A stretch of DNA of 12,166 nucleotides from Bacteroidota bacterium (lineage in GTDB: Bacteria; Bacteroidota; Bacteroidia; Chitinophagales; Chitinophagaceae). The notes under the pieces are model-generated. The model saw only the letters and a program-made list of their open reading frames with translations, did no database searches and was not told where the DNA came from. Of the stretch, positions 1 to 7,532 are shown piece after piece (position 1 is the first letter of the stretch; each line of letters starts with the position of its first letter). A program made the translations under genes and the position numbers. The stretch covers positions 1 through 12,166 of the forward strand of contig JAEVZP010000144.1 in assembly GCA_023392185.1 (NCBI GenBank), in the 5' to 3' direction.

Positions 1-435
1 AACAGTGATGTATTTTCCGGCCTCGCGGATGAAATCAATAAAAGTAAACGGACCGATCCAGTCGGCATTGTTAACAAGCACCGCACCGTTGGCAGTCGTG
101 TCGGAAAAATCAAGAAACCGCTCCAGCTGGCTGCGGATGCCGGCTACGTTGCGCGCAATTGCGGCGGCGTCCTGCAGGTTGCGCTCGGCCGATTTGCCGG
201 ACGGATCGCCGATGGCACCGGTAGCGCCACCAATCAGAGCGTAAGGCTTATGGCCGGCCCTTTGCAGCCGCATGAGCAGGGTAATGGGTAGCAGGTGACC
301 TACGTGCAGCGAGTCGGCAGTCGGGTCGAAGCCCACATAGCCGGCAGTTGGCTGTTGCTGCAATTGTTCTTCGGTTCCGGGAATAATATCCTGAATCAGG
401 CCGCGCTGCCGGAGGTCTTCAATTAAATTTTGCAT
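1..435 (-). CDS. tyrS: Tyrosyl-tRNA synthetase, N-terminal part (truncated by window edge)
   Basis: Cytoplasmic class I aminoacyl-tRNA synthetase that charges tRNA-Tyr with tyrosine. Only the first 145 codons are present; the frame is open to base 1, so the gene continues beyond the left edge. Translating the minus strand from the ATG at 435-433 gives MQNLIEDLRQRGLIQDIIPG at the start. It then reads GYVGFDPTADSLHVGHLLP (residues 32-50), which holds the class I HIGH-type signature as HVGH (44-47), and GATGAIGDPSGKSAERNL (70-87), typical of bacterial TyrRS. NNADWIGPFTFIDFIRE (122-138) also fits the Rossmann fold of the family. The KMSKS loop and the tRNA-binding C-terminus are outside the window. 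The gene is divergent from the C25 peptidase gene, has its own -7 element at 482-489, and has a hairpin in its short leader. Identification rests on several family-specific motifs and is secure. Confidence 0.95.
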   Translation of the reverse strand, partial: MQNLIEDLRQRGLIQDIIPGTEEQLQQQPTAGYVGFDPTADSLHVGHLLPITLLMRLQRAGHKPYALIGGATGAIGDPSGKSAERNLQDAAAIARNVAGIRSQLERFLDFSDTTANGAVLVNNADWIGPFTFIDFIREAGKYITV

Positions 436-448
436 CCTTTTCTGATTA

Positions 449-473
449 AAAGGCTTTTGGAAAAAAAGCCTTT
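449..473 (-). promoter_or_regulatory. Hairpin in the tyrS leader
   Basis: A perfect inverted repeat lies 13 nt upstream of the tyrS ATG. The arms are AAAGGCTTTT (449-458) and AAAAGCCTTT (464-473), 10 bp each, with a 5-nt loop GGAAA as read on the plus strand. If transcription starts a few bases after the -7 element at 482-489, this hairpin sits at the extreme 5' end of the tyrS mRNA. It could stabilise the transcript or gate ribosome access. No T-box features are visible and none would be expected in this phylum. Function is inferred only from position. Confidence 0.5.
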
Positions 474-481
474 GGAAGGTG

Positions 482-489
482 CAAAAGTA
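482..489 (-). promoter_or_regulatory. Bacteroidota-type -7 element for tyrS
   Basis: On the minus strand the bases read TACTTTTG, an exact match to the TAnnTTTG -7 consensus of the Bacteroidota primary sigma factor. It lies 46 nt upstream of the tyrS ATG. I found no convincing TTTG -33 element at the usual distance, so the call rests on the -7 element and position. Confidence 0.5.
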
Positions 490-545
490 TTTGGTTCCAA
501 ACGGGAATTTGACAGAAAAATAAGTATCTGTTGCTCAAGTAGACT

Positions 546-553
546 TATCTTTG
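546..553 (+). promoter_or_regulatory. Bacteroidota-type -7 element for the C25 peptidase gene
   Basis: TATCTTTG matches TAnnTTTG exactly and ends 17 nt before the ATG at 571, which implies a very short 5' UTR of about 10-13 nt. No TTTG lies at the standard -33 spacing. No Shine-Dalgarno sequence precedes the ATG, which is usual in this phylum. Confidence 0.5.
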
Positions 554-570
554 CTTATTAATATGTATCT

Positions 571-3500
571 ATGCGGAAGGTATTTTTCCTTTTAGTACTG
601 ACGGGTCTGTTCGGGGTCGCCGGCGTTCTCCACCTACAGGCACAAACGCCCGCGCTGCTGGGCGACGAGTGGATCAACTTCCAGCAGTCTTATTATAAAA
701 TTCCGATAGTGCAGAACGGCGTATACCGCATCACCGGACAGGAGCTGGTGACGCGCGGCTTGCCGGCAGCCATTCCCGGTTCGCAGTTCCGGCTGTACCG
801 GATGGGAAAAGAAGTGCCGATTCTTGTTTCGGCCAACACCGCCTTTACAGCCACCGATTATATTGAGTTTGTAGGCGCTCGCAACGATGGCGCTGCCGAT
901 GCGCCGCTCTACCCTTCTGCTGCGCTGCACGCGGATCCGGGCCAAAGCCTTTTCAGCGACACGGCCTGGTATTTCCTGACCTGGACCACTTCGGGCACGG
1001 GCCTGCGCCTGACCAATGCCACCGCTGCCGTTCCGACGACCCCGGCGGCAATAGCCAGCCGGGTGCGGGCGTCGGTTTATAAATCTTATAAAGAAGGGTT
1101 CCGGCCCGGCAACTCGCAGGACAATGCCTACCTGATATTTTCTTCGCGTTTTGAAGAAGGCGAGGGGCTGGTTGCCGGAAACTTCTCTCCCGGCCGCACT
1201 TTTACCCAAAACCTGTCCACACCCGAAGGTCAGAGCGGCGATGTAGAACTGGTGACCGGCGTGTCGGGCTTTTCGCTTAATAATACAGGAACAGGCATGC
1301 CGGCACCGCAGCACCCGCTCAAAATCTCTGTCGGCGCGGTGCAGGTTATCGATACCACTTATGGCGCCCAGCAGTACTGCCGCTTGTATGCAACGGCTTC
1401 CGGCTGGAACAAGGCGGCTACGACCAATATTACTTATAAAGCCGGCTCGGTTCCCAACACGGCTGCCAACTATAACTATTGGGGGGTCCACTTTGTAGGA
1501 CTGAAATACTGGCGGACCCTTCAGTTTTCCGGTCAGTCGTATGCCGAATTTGAGGTAGAATCTTCAGCGACGCCGCAGTTGCTGAGCCTGCAAAACATGG
1601 CCGCTGCCCGCCTCTATGATCTGACAGCAGGGAAGTATTACAACGCCGATCTTTCGGCCGCCGGACAGGCGCGGTTTTATCTGGAGCCATCGGCTACGCC
1701 ACACCGCTATGTAGTGGTGTCCACCACTGCTTTTTCCGGTGCTCCTGCCATTCTGAGAGCCAATTTCAAAAACTATGCAGCTACCGGTGGGGATTATATA
1801 ATGATCGGTCACCCATCGCTTGACGGCGGACAGGCGTCGCTTCAGGCCTATAAAAACTACCGCAGCAGCGCCGCCGGCGGCAATCACAAGGTGCTGCTGG
1901 CCTATACGCAGGACCTCTATGATCAGTTTGCCGGAGGCATCTCCCAACATCCGCTGGCTATTAAAAATTTCCTCACGCGCCTGCGCCGCTCGGCCCCGGT
2001 ACAGCCGGTACACGTAGCGCTTATGGGTCATGGCGTTAGTTATCAGATCTACCGTTCCGGTGCGCCGGAAGCGTTTCGGCGGGCGCTTGTGCCGACCTAT
2101 GGCCACCCGGGATCCGATGCGCTTTTTGCAGACGAAGGCGCTCAGTCGCTTTCCATAGGCCGGATCTCTGTTCTTAACAGCACTGAGCTGCTGGCCTACC
2201 TGAGCAAGGTAAAAGCCTACGAAGAAGCACTGAACCGGGTGCCACCCGCGCCGACGCCGGAAACCGAGCGCTGGAAAAAGCAAATCCTCCACATTGCCGG
2301 CGCCAGCGATCAGGGGCTGCAACAGAATCTGCTGCGCACGCTCAACACGGCCGCGCAGGCGCTGATCGATACCCCTTATGCCGGCGACCTGATGACCATC
2401 GCCAAAAACACCACCAATCCCGTAGATCCGTTTACCAACAGCTTTATGGATTCGGTGATGAACGAAGGCATGGGTCTGATTACCTTTCACGGACACGCAT
2501 ATGCCGGTGGCTTTGACTATAATATCAATGAGCCGGAACTGTATGTCAACCGCCCGAAGCTGCCGCTGTTTATTGCACTGGGCTGCAACGTGTCGCAGAT
2601 CTTCGACACCGGCAACCGCACCATTTCGGAGCGCTATGTGCTTTCCCCCCGGGGCGGTTCAATCGCCATGCTGGCGGCTAACCAGATTCAGTTTTCCCAG
2701 TTCCACCGGGAATACCTCACCCGGCTCTATGAACAGTTTTCCGGCCCCAACTACCACGAGGCCATGGGACAACACGTTGCAACGAGCTACGACCGCCTCC
2801 TGAGAGACCATCCCGGAAACGGTTTTACGCGTACCCACGTCGAATCCATGCTTTTTCAGGGCGATCCGGCGCTTAACCTCTACAATCCGGAAAAACCCGA
2901 CTTCTATGTCGGCACCGAAAATATCTACAGCATTCCGGCACAGGTAACCTCCGAGATCGATTCGTTCCGGCTCAAAATCGTGGTGCAAAACCTGGCCAAA
3001 GGCTTTCGCGACACAGGCCTCCTGGTTCGCATCCGCCATACGCGTCCTTCCGGACAAACCGTGGTGGCCCGGGAATACCGCCTGCCGGAGTTGCTGCGCG
3101 CCGATACGGCCGTGGCCTGGATTCCGTTTGACAACCGCTACGACCTGGGCATCAACCGGTTTACGGTGACGATTGACCCGGACAACAGAATTGCAGAGCG
3201 CTCGAAGGCCAACAACACGGCGACTTATGAGATCTTTATTTCCGGAAATAACCTGGTGCCGGTCTTCCCGTATCCATACAGCATCGTCAACACCCCACCG
3301 ATGCTCAAGGCCTCGACCCTCAATCCATTTGCGCCTGAAGCCGGGTATCTGCTGGAGATCGATACCACCGAGCTTTTTAGCAGCCCGCTGCTGCAACGCA
3401 CGTCGCTGCGCGGCCGGGGCGGGCTGGTGAAGTGGCAGCCCAACCTGACCTTCCGGGACAGCACCGTTTACTACTGGCGCTCGGCTTATGCCCCAACCAG

Positions 3501-5655
3501 CGGCGGCACCCCGGTATGGTCCAATGCTTCCTTTGTGTATCTGCCACAGGCGGGCGAAGGCTGGAGCCAATCTCATGCTTATCAATATCTGCACAACATG
3601 CGCACGGACCTGCCCTATGAGGCCAGACAGCGGCGCTTCGATTTCGACCGCATCCCCAAACGCATTGCGGTGCGTTGCAAGGTGATGTTTAATGATGATG
3701 ATGTGGACAACAATAAAGTGCAGGTAGATGAAGTGGACTTCCAGCGGAGCAGCTGTTTGTTACGTAATACCACGGTCCAGATCATGGTTATCGACTCCAG
3801 CTCCGGCGAGATCTGGCAAAACACCCAGGCGCTGTCAGATAGTTTTGGGAACGCGGCGCCCTGCCACCCGACCACCCGTGGCATCTGGGCTTTTGAATTC
3901 CCGGTCAACGACAGCACCGGCCGCAACAAAGCCCGGAAATTCCTGCAAAACATTCCGGCCGGCAAATTCGTCCTGGTGAAGAGCAGCGTATATAACGTGT
4001 TGTACAATCCTGCCAACGCTGCCACCTGGGCCAACGATGCCAGTGTGTATGGCGCCGGCAATACCCTGTATGATTATCTGAAAGGAGTTGGATTCACGAA
4101 ACTGGATTCTTTTTCCGGAAAAAGGGCCTTTATCTTCTGGTATCAGAAGGACGTGCCGGGCGCTGTGCCATTTCAGCAGGTCAGCAACACCGATACCAGT
4201 CTGTTGATCAAAGAATTTGTCATCCACCCCTACCGGACGGCAGGCGCGATGCAAAGCGTGGTGATTGGTCCTTCGCTGGAATGGAAGAGCCTGCATTGGA
4301 AAAGTACCGTGCAGCCGGCCGGCGCCGGTGCGGCGAACCTCGACACGGTAAGCGTGTATGGGCTGGATGCGGCTGGAGGAGCCGACACGCTGCTGTTTAG
4401 AACCAGTGCCTATGACACAAGCCTCAGTAGTATTTCAGCTCAGCAATATCCCAACCTGCGCCTGACCTGGCAGACGGAAGACACGCTCCACCGCAAGGCC
4501 CGGCAACTGCGCTACTGGCGCATACACCATACGCCACAACCGGAACTGGCGCTCAACCCGGCGGCCTTCTTTACCTTACAGGATTCTGCCGTGATGGCCG
4601 GTCAGCCCATCACGATGAAGGTAGCTATCGAAAACGTAAGCAATAGGCCTATGGACTCGGTGCTGGTGCGCTACCGGGTAGTAAAGGAAGACGGCGGCAT
4701 GGCACCGCTGCAAAACATCCGGTACAAACCGATCGGTCCACACGATACCCTGCAGGCGGCGCTGCGCTTTGAGTCGATCCCGCACGTGGGCAGCAATTAC
4801 CTGTTTATAGAAGCCAACCCGGACGGTGATCAGCCCGAATTGTACCATCCCAATAACCTTGGATATGTGCCTTTCCGGGTGATGGGAGACGTGCTCAACC
4901 CGTTGCTGGACGTCACCTTCGACAGCATTTATATCAGCGATCGCGACATCGTGTCGCCACATCCGGAAATCAAAATCCGGCTGATCGGTCAAAACCGCTA
5001 TCGCCTGCTCGACGATACCAGCCTGATCCAGGTCCATCTGAAATCCCCGGATGATCCCATCAGCCTTATCAACGGACAGCGGATCCCCTATGATGGAACG
5101 GTGTGCCGCTTTATCCCGGCTCGCTACGACAGCACCGGTCGCCTGCGCAATGAGGCTTATGTAATCTACAAACCACGGCTAACGAAGTTCAGTACCTCGC
5201 CCACCGAAAACCTGTATGAGCTGATCGTAAAAGCCAAAGACCCGAGCGGCACCCCTGCCGGTGCCAACGATTACCGGGTTTCGTTCCGGGCGGTAGCCAC
5301 AGCCGGTATCTCGCAGATCTACAGCTATCCCAATCCTTTTACCTCCAAAACACGCTTTGCCTTCCTCATCACCGGCGACGCCCTGCCCAGGGAAATCACC
5401 ATCCGGATTGTGGATTACCGGGGCCGCCTGGTGCGCACCATTACCAAGGCCGACCTCGGTCCGCTGCGCATCGGGCAAAACTATCCGGCCTATGAATGGG
5501 ACGGTCGCGATGACTCGGGCATACCGCTGCCGGCAGGTGTTTATCTCTACCAGGCACAGGCCGAAGGCGAGAAGGGACCGCTGCAACACATCCCTACCGA
5601 TGCGGATGCCGCCTTCAAAAACGGATGGGGCAGAATGCTTTTCCTGCCGCAATAG
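571..5655 (+). CDS. porU2: Gingipain-family (C25) peptidase, putative T9SS sortase PorU2
   Basis: Predicted secreted or outer-membrane cysteine peptidase of 1694 residues. PorU-type C25 proteins cleave the C-terminal sorting domain of T9SS cargo and attach the cargo to the cell surface. Visible order: signal peptide (about 1-24, FFLLVLTGLFGVAG core, QAQ at its end); an N-terminal PorU/gingipain-prodomain-like region (about 33-145, SYYKIPIVQNGVYRI); the C25 domain (about 409-771) with candidate catalytic His in TFHGHAY (H640/H642) and Cys in ALGCNVSQIFD (C672); a CARDB-like beta domain (about 793-890); an Asp-rich stretch NDDDVDNN (1041-1048); an ILEI/FAM3-like segment (about 1065-1192); a second CARDB-like domain (about 1328-1437, IENVSNRPMDSVLVRYRV); and a FlgD-like beta domain (1587-1670, YPNPF, EWDGRDDSGIPLPAGVYLYQ). 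About 27 residues follow it. It is clearly longer than classical PorU (roughly 1100-1300 residues), which fits the PorU2 subgroup. A PorG-like gene follows 52 bp downstream. Peptidase family is sure; sortase activity is inferred. Confidence 0.85.
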   Translation: MRKVFFLLVLTGLFGVAGVLHLQAQTPALLGDEWINFQQSYYKIPIVQNGVYRITGQELVTRGLPAAIPGSQFRLYRMGKEVPILVSANTAFTATDYIEFVGARNDGAADAPLYPSAALHADPGQSLFSDTAWYFLTWTTSGTGLRLTNATAAVPTTPAAIASRVRASVYKSYKEGFRPGNSQDNAYLIFSSRFEEGEGLVAGNFSPGRTFTQNLSTPEGQSGDVELVTGVSGFSLNNTGTGMPAPQHPLKISVGAVQVIDTTYGAQQYCRLYATASGWNKAATTNITYKAGSVPNTAANYNYWGVHFVGLKYWRTLQFSGQSYAEFEVESSATPQLLSLQNMAAARLYDLTAGKYYNADLSAAGQARFYLEPSATPHRYVVVSTTAFSGAPAILRANFKNYAATGGDYIMIGHPSLDGGQASLQAYKNYRSSAAGGNHKVLLAYTQDLYDQFAGGISQHPLAIKNFLTRLRRSAPVQPVHVALMGHGVSYQIYRSGAPEAFRRALVPTYGHPGSDALFADEGAQSLSIGRISVLNSTELLAYLSKVKAYEEALNRVPPAPTPETERWKKQILHIAGASDQGLQQNLLRTLNTAAQALIDTPYAGDLMTIAKNTTNPVDPFTNSFMDSVMNEGMGLITFHGHAYAGGFDYNINEPELYVNRPKLPLFIALGCNVSQIFDTGNRTISERYVLSPRGGSIAMLAANQIQFSQFHREYLTRLYEQFSGPNYHEAMGQHVATSYDRLLRDHPGNGFTRTHVESMLFQGDPALNLYNPEKPDFYVGTENIYSIPAQVTSEIDSFRLKIVVQNLAKGFRDTGLLVRIRHTRPSGQTVVAREYRLPELLRADTAVAWIPFDNRYDLGINRFTVTIDPDNRIAERSKANNTATYEIFISGNNLVPVFPYPYSIVNTPPMLKASTLNPFAPEAGYLLEIDTTELFSSPLLQRTSLRGRGGLVKWQPNLTFRDSTVYYWRSAYAPTSGGTPVWSNASFVYLPQAGEGWSQSHAYQYLHNMRTDLPYEARQRRFDFDRIPKRIAVRCKVMFNDDDVDNNKVQVDEVDFQRSSCLLRNTTVQIMVIDSSSGEIWQNTQALSDSFGNAAPCHPTTRGIWAFEFPVNDSTGRNKARKFLQNIPAGKFVLVKSSVYNVLYNPANAATWANDASVYGAGNTLYDYLKGVGFTKLDSFSGKRAFIFWYQKDVPGAVPFQQVSNTDTSLLIKEFVIHPYRTAGAMQSVVIGPSLEWKSLHWKSTVQPAGAGAANLDTVSVYGLDAAGGADTLLFRTSAYDTSLSSISAQQYPNLRLTWQTEDTLHRKARQLRYWRIHHTPQPELALNPAAFFTLQDSAVMAGQPITMKVAIENVSNRPMDSVLVRYRVVKEDGGMAPLQNIRYKPIGPHDTLQAALRFESIPHVGSNYLFIEANPDGDQPELYHPNNLGYVPFRVMGDVLNPLLDVTFDSIYISDRDIVSPHPEIKIRLIGQNRYRLLDDTSLIQVHLKSPDDPISLINGQRIPYDGTVCRFIPARYDSTGRLRNEAYVIYKPRLTKFSTSPTENLYELIVKAKDPSGTPAGANDYRVSFRAVATAGISQIYSYPNPFTSKTRFAFLITGDALPREITIRIVDYRGRLVRTITKADLGPLRIGQNYPAYEWDGRDDSGIPLPAGVYLYQAQAEGEKGPLQHIPTDADAAFKNGWGRMLFLPQ

Positions 5656-5656
5656 T

Positions 5657-5686
5657 TTTGTTTTTGGCGTTTGTTAATTACCTTTC
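5657..5686 (+). promoter_or_regulatory. Possible promoter of the PorG-like gene
   Basis: TTTG at 5657-5660 and TACCTTTC at 5679-5686 (one mismatch to TAnnTTTG) are 18 bp apart, close to the Bacteroidota -33/-7 spacing, and end 21 nt before the ATG at 5708. TAGTTTTG at 5653-5660 is an exact -7 match but overlaps the stop codon of the upstream gene. No terminator is visible in the 52-bp gap, so read-through from porU2 is also possible. Confidence 0.35.
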
Positions 5687-5707
5687 GGCTCCATCTTTCG
5701 AAAAATC

Positions 5708-6577
5708 ATGCAGGTTTTGAAGCGTATTCTCCCCGCATTAACCCTTCTTGTGAGCACCCTGACGGCTACGGCGCAAAACCATCACGAGTTTGGGTTGGCA
5801 GCCGGTGTGTCCAACTATTACGGCGATCTTCAGCAACGCTGGATCCCTAAGAAATACTACCACCCGGTGGGCGGGCTGTTTTATAAATACTTCCCGACCC
5901 CCCGGTTTGGGCTGCGGGCCGGCGTGATGTACACCCGGCTTGCGGCAGCCGATTCTACGTCGGACGTTGCCATCTACAAGGGCCGCAACCTGAGCTTCGA
6001 AACCAATCTGCTGGAGTTTCACGGCGGCTTCGAGTTCAACTTTCTGCCGATCACCAAAGATCGTTTCAAAGTCACGCCCTATATCTTTGGCGCGGTAGCC
6101 GTTTTCCACCACGACCCTTATGCGAAAGACGCTGCGGGAAATAAAGTGTACCTCAAACCGCTTTCCACCGAAGGGCAAGGGCTGGACCGCTATCCCGACC
6201 GCGTGCCCTATGGCCTGATGAACATCTCTTTCCCGGTCGGCGGCGGTATGAAGTTCTTTGTCGGCAAGCAACTGATGATCACCACCGAACTGGGCTTCCG
6301 CTACACCACTACCGATTACCTGGACGATGTAAGCAAGTCGTATGTCTCGCTCGATACGCTGCGTGCCTACCGCGGGCAGCAGGCGGCCGACTTCTCCTTC
6401 CGTGGAGATGAAATCGCAACTTTTGCTCCGGAAGGCGGGGCGATTTATCCCGACTATAAATACAAGCGGGGCGATTCCCGTGCCAACGACTGGTATTGGT
6501 TTGGCACCCTCGGCGTTTCCATCTACCTGGACGCTTTTGGCAACCGCAGCGAATACCGGCCTACGAAATGCCGCTAG
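5708..6577 (+). CDS. PorG-like outer-membrane beta-barrel protein (DUF6089 family)
   Basis: A 289-residue exported protein. The signal peptide is MQVLKRILPALTLLVSTLTATAQ (about 1-23, cleavage likely around ATA/Q). The mature part shows the DUF6089/PorG pattern: an opening strand EFGLAAGVSNYYGDLQ (27-42), a membrane-strand motif FEFNFLP (108-114), VTPYIFGAVAVFHHDP (122-137), ELGFRYTTTDYLDDVS (194-209) and a closing NDWYWFGTLGVSIYL (260-274). It ends EYRPTKCR, with a cysteine as the penultimate residue. Alternating hydrophobic strands and abundant Tyr/Phe fit an outer-membrane barrel. PorG is a T9SS component thought to anchor the periplasmic PorKN ring to the outer membrane, and the position right after the PorU2-like gene supports a T9SS role. 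Bacteroidota genomes often carry several DUF6089 paralogues, so this need not be PorG itself. A strong terminator follows at 6607. Confidence 0.75.
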   Translation: MQVLKRILPALTLLVSTLTATAQNHHEFGLAAGVSNYYGDLQQRWIPKKYYHPVGGLFYKYFPTPRFGLRAGVMYTRLAAADSTSDVAIYKGRNLSFETNLLEFHGGFEFNFLPITKDRFKVTPYIFGAVAVFHHDPYAKDAAGNKVYLKPLSTEGQGLDRYPDRVPYGLMNISFPVGGGMKFFVGKQLMITTELGFRYTTTDYLDDVSKSYVSLDTLRAYRGQQAADFSFRGDEIATFAPEGGAIYPDYKYKRGDSRANDWYWFGTLGVSIYLDAFGNRSEYRPTKCR

Positions 6578-6606
6578 CATTTCCCGGAAAACAAACACTT
6601 TTTGCG

Positions 6607-6637
6607 ACACCCCTGCCCCTTCCGGCAGGGGTGTTTT
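6607..6637 (+). terminator. Intrinsic terminator after the PorG-like gene
   Basis: A perfect 11-bp stem, ACACCCCTGCC (6607-6617) and GGCAGGGGTGT (6624-6634), with a 6-nt loop CCTTCC, is followed by TTT. It lies 29 bp after the stop codon and closes the porU2/PorG-like unit. Confidence 0.8.
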
Positions 6638-6702
6638 CGGATGCAGCGGGAGTGAAAATAAAAACCAACGTCCGGAAACGGTAACGCTCCGGCTTTAGGT
6701 AA

Positions 6703-6710
6703 TAGTTTTG
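6703..6710 (+). promoter_or_regulatory. -7 element directly abutting the DUF502 start codon
   Basis: TAGTTTTG matches TAnnTTTG exactly and ends only 4 nt before the GTG start at 6715. With a usual TSS distance, transcription would start at or next to the GTG, giving a leaderless mRNA. No TTTG is seen at the -33 spacing. Confidence 0.45.
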
Positions 6711-6714
6711 CAGG

Positions 6715-7302
6715 GTGCAACGTTTCCTGGCGCTTCTCGTCCGGTCTTTTCTCAAAGGCCTGATCATCCTGCTTCCGGTAGTCCTGACCGGATATATTAT
6801 CTGGAGTGTTTTCACCAGTGTGGACGAGTTGATTTTAATTCCTGATGTGCCGCGCGGCACCGGCTTTCTGATCATCATCGCCGTCGTGACTTTCATTGGT
6901 TTTATCGGCCTGAAATGGTCATTCGGGAAAGTCGTTTTCGACTATTTCGGATCAGTACTCGCCAAGGCACCCGGCATCCGTCATATCTATTCTTCCATTA
7001 AGGACATCCTGGATTCCTTTGTGGGCGACAAGCGCAAATTCAATCAGCCCGTCTGGGTACGCACAGTCGAAAGCCCGGAAATGTGGCGCATCGGCTTTCT
7101 CACCCAACCGGATATGGGCATCTACGGCATGGAAGATTTTGTAGCGGTGTACCTGCCGCATAGCTATGCTATCTCCGGCTGGGTGGTTATGGTGAAAGGA
7201 GAAAACATCCGTCCCGTCACAACCATGGGGCCGACCGAAGCCATGAAATTTGCCGTTTCGGGAGGCATTACCACTCAAACCCAAAAGCCAACCGACGCCT
7301 AG
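6715..7302 (+). CDS. DUF502 family inner-membrane protein
   Basis: A 195-residue integral membrane protein of unknown function. It has the DUF502 layout: two N-terminal transmembrane helices (about 13-35, LKGLIILLPVVLTGYIIW, and about 49-67, TGFLIIIAVVTFIGFIGL), then the conserved APGIRHIYSSIKDILD segment (85-100), then a soluble beta-rich C-terminal domain (VWVRTVESPEMWRIGFLT, 113-130; VAVYLPHSYAISGWVVMV, 143-160; TEAMKFAVSGGI, 174-185). The start is forced: an in-frame TAG lies at 6703-6705 and the only start-type codon before the conserved helix is GTG at 6715. The gene follows a strong terminator, so it is transcribed independently of the T9SS pair. I see nothing that points to its role. 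Confidence 0.85.
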   Translation: MQRFLALLVRSFLKGLIILLPVVLTGYIIWSVFTSVDELILIPDVPRGTGFLIIIAVVTFIGFIGLKWSFGKVVFDYFGSVLAKAPGIRHIYSSIKDILDSFVGDKRKFNQPVWVRTVESPEMWRIGFLTQPDMGIYGMEDFVAVYLPHSYAISGWVVMVKGENIRPVTTMGPTEAMKFAVSGGITTQTQKPTDA

Positions 7303-7342
7303 CATAATCAGCTGGCTGCCACAGCGCCCGCAAAAGCCTTTC

Positions 7343-7378
7343 CCGGGTCTCGCGATCTGCTTCGAAAACCCGGTTTTT
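7343..7378 (+). terminator. Possible terminator after the DUF502 gene
   Basis: A short stem, CCGGGT (7343-7348) and ACCCGG (7368-7373), is followed directly by TTTTT (7374-7378), 40 bp after the stop. The 19-nt loop is long and the stem only 6 bp, so this is a weak call. The rest of the 230-bp gap to the next gene holds two TTTCCGGAAA palindromes and no gene I can support. Confidence 0.4.
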
Positions 7379-7407
7379 CCGGAAATAAATGTCCCTTTTC
7401 CGGAAAA
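7376..7407. repeat. Two TTTCCGGAAA palindromes
   Basis: TTTCCGGAAA at 7376-7385 and TTTTCCGGAAAA at 7396-7407 lie 10 bp apart between the DUF502 gene and the Asp-box gene. The same palindrome recurs at 9862-9873, at 11453-11462 and as the core of the tandem array at 11521-11631, so it is a recurring intergenic motif in this genome. A protein-binding site or a hairpin element are both possible. Confidence 0.55.
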
Positions 7408-7532
7408 AAATCCCCGGATTGATGACCCCGGGCCGGCCTCCGACTGCCTTCTTTTACAATTCCGCTTCCTTTTTTCGTAACAAATGAGCCGTTTTACAAT
7501 GGGATATTTGCAGGTATTCCAATCCTTTCGCT

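Noticed and set aside
634..2496. Long minus-strand open frames (634-1491, 1564-2496) opposite the C25 peptidase
   Set aside because: Shadow frames of a long GC-rich gene; no domain motifs or signal sequences, and the opposite strand encodes a complete recognisable protein.
5738..6610. 290-residue minus-strand open frame opposite the PorG-like gene
   Set aside because: It mirrors the GC-rich third-position pattern of the plus-strand gene, which has a signal peptide, family motifs, and a promoter and terminator; the minus frame has no recognisable domain.
7250..7480. 76-residue open frame after the DUF502 gene
   Set aside because: It overlaps the end of DUF502 and runs through a putative terminator and palindromes; its proline/phenylalanine-rich text has no likeness to a protein family.
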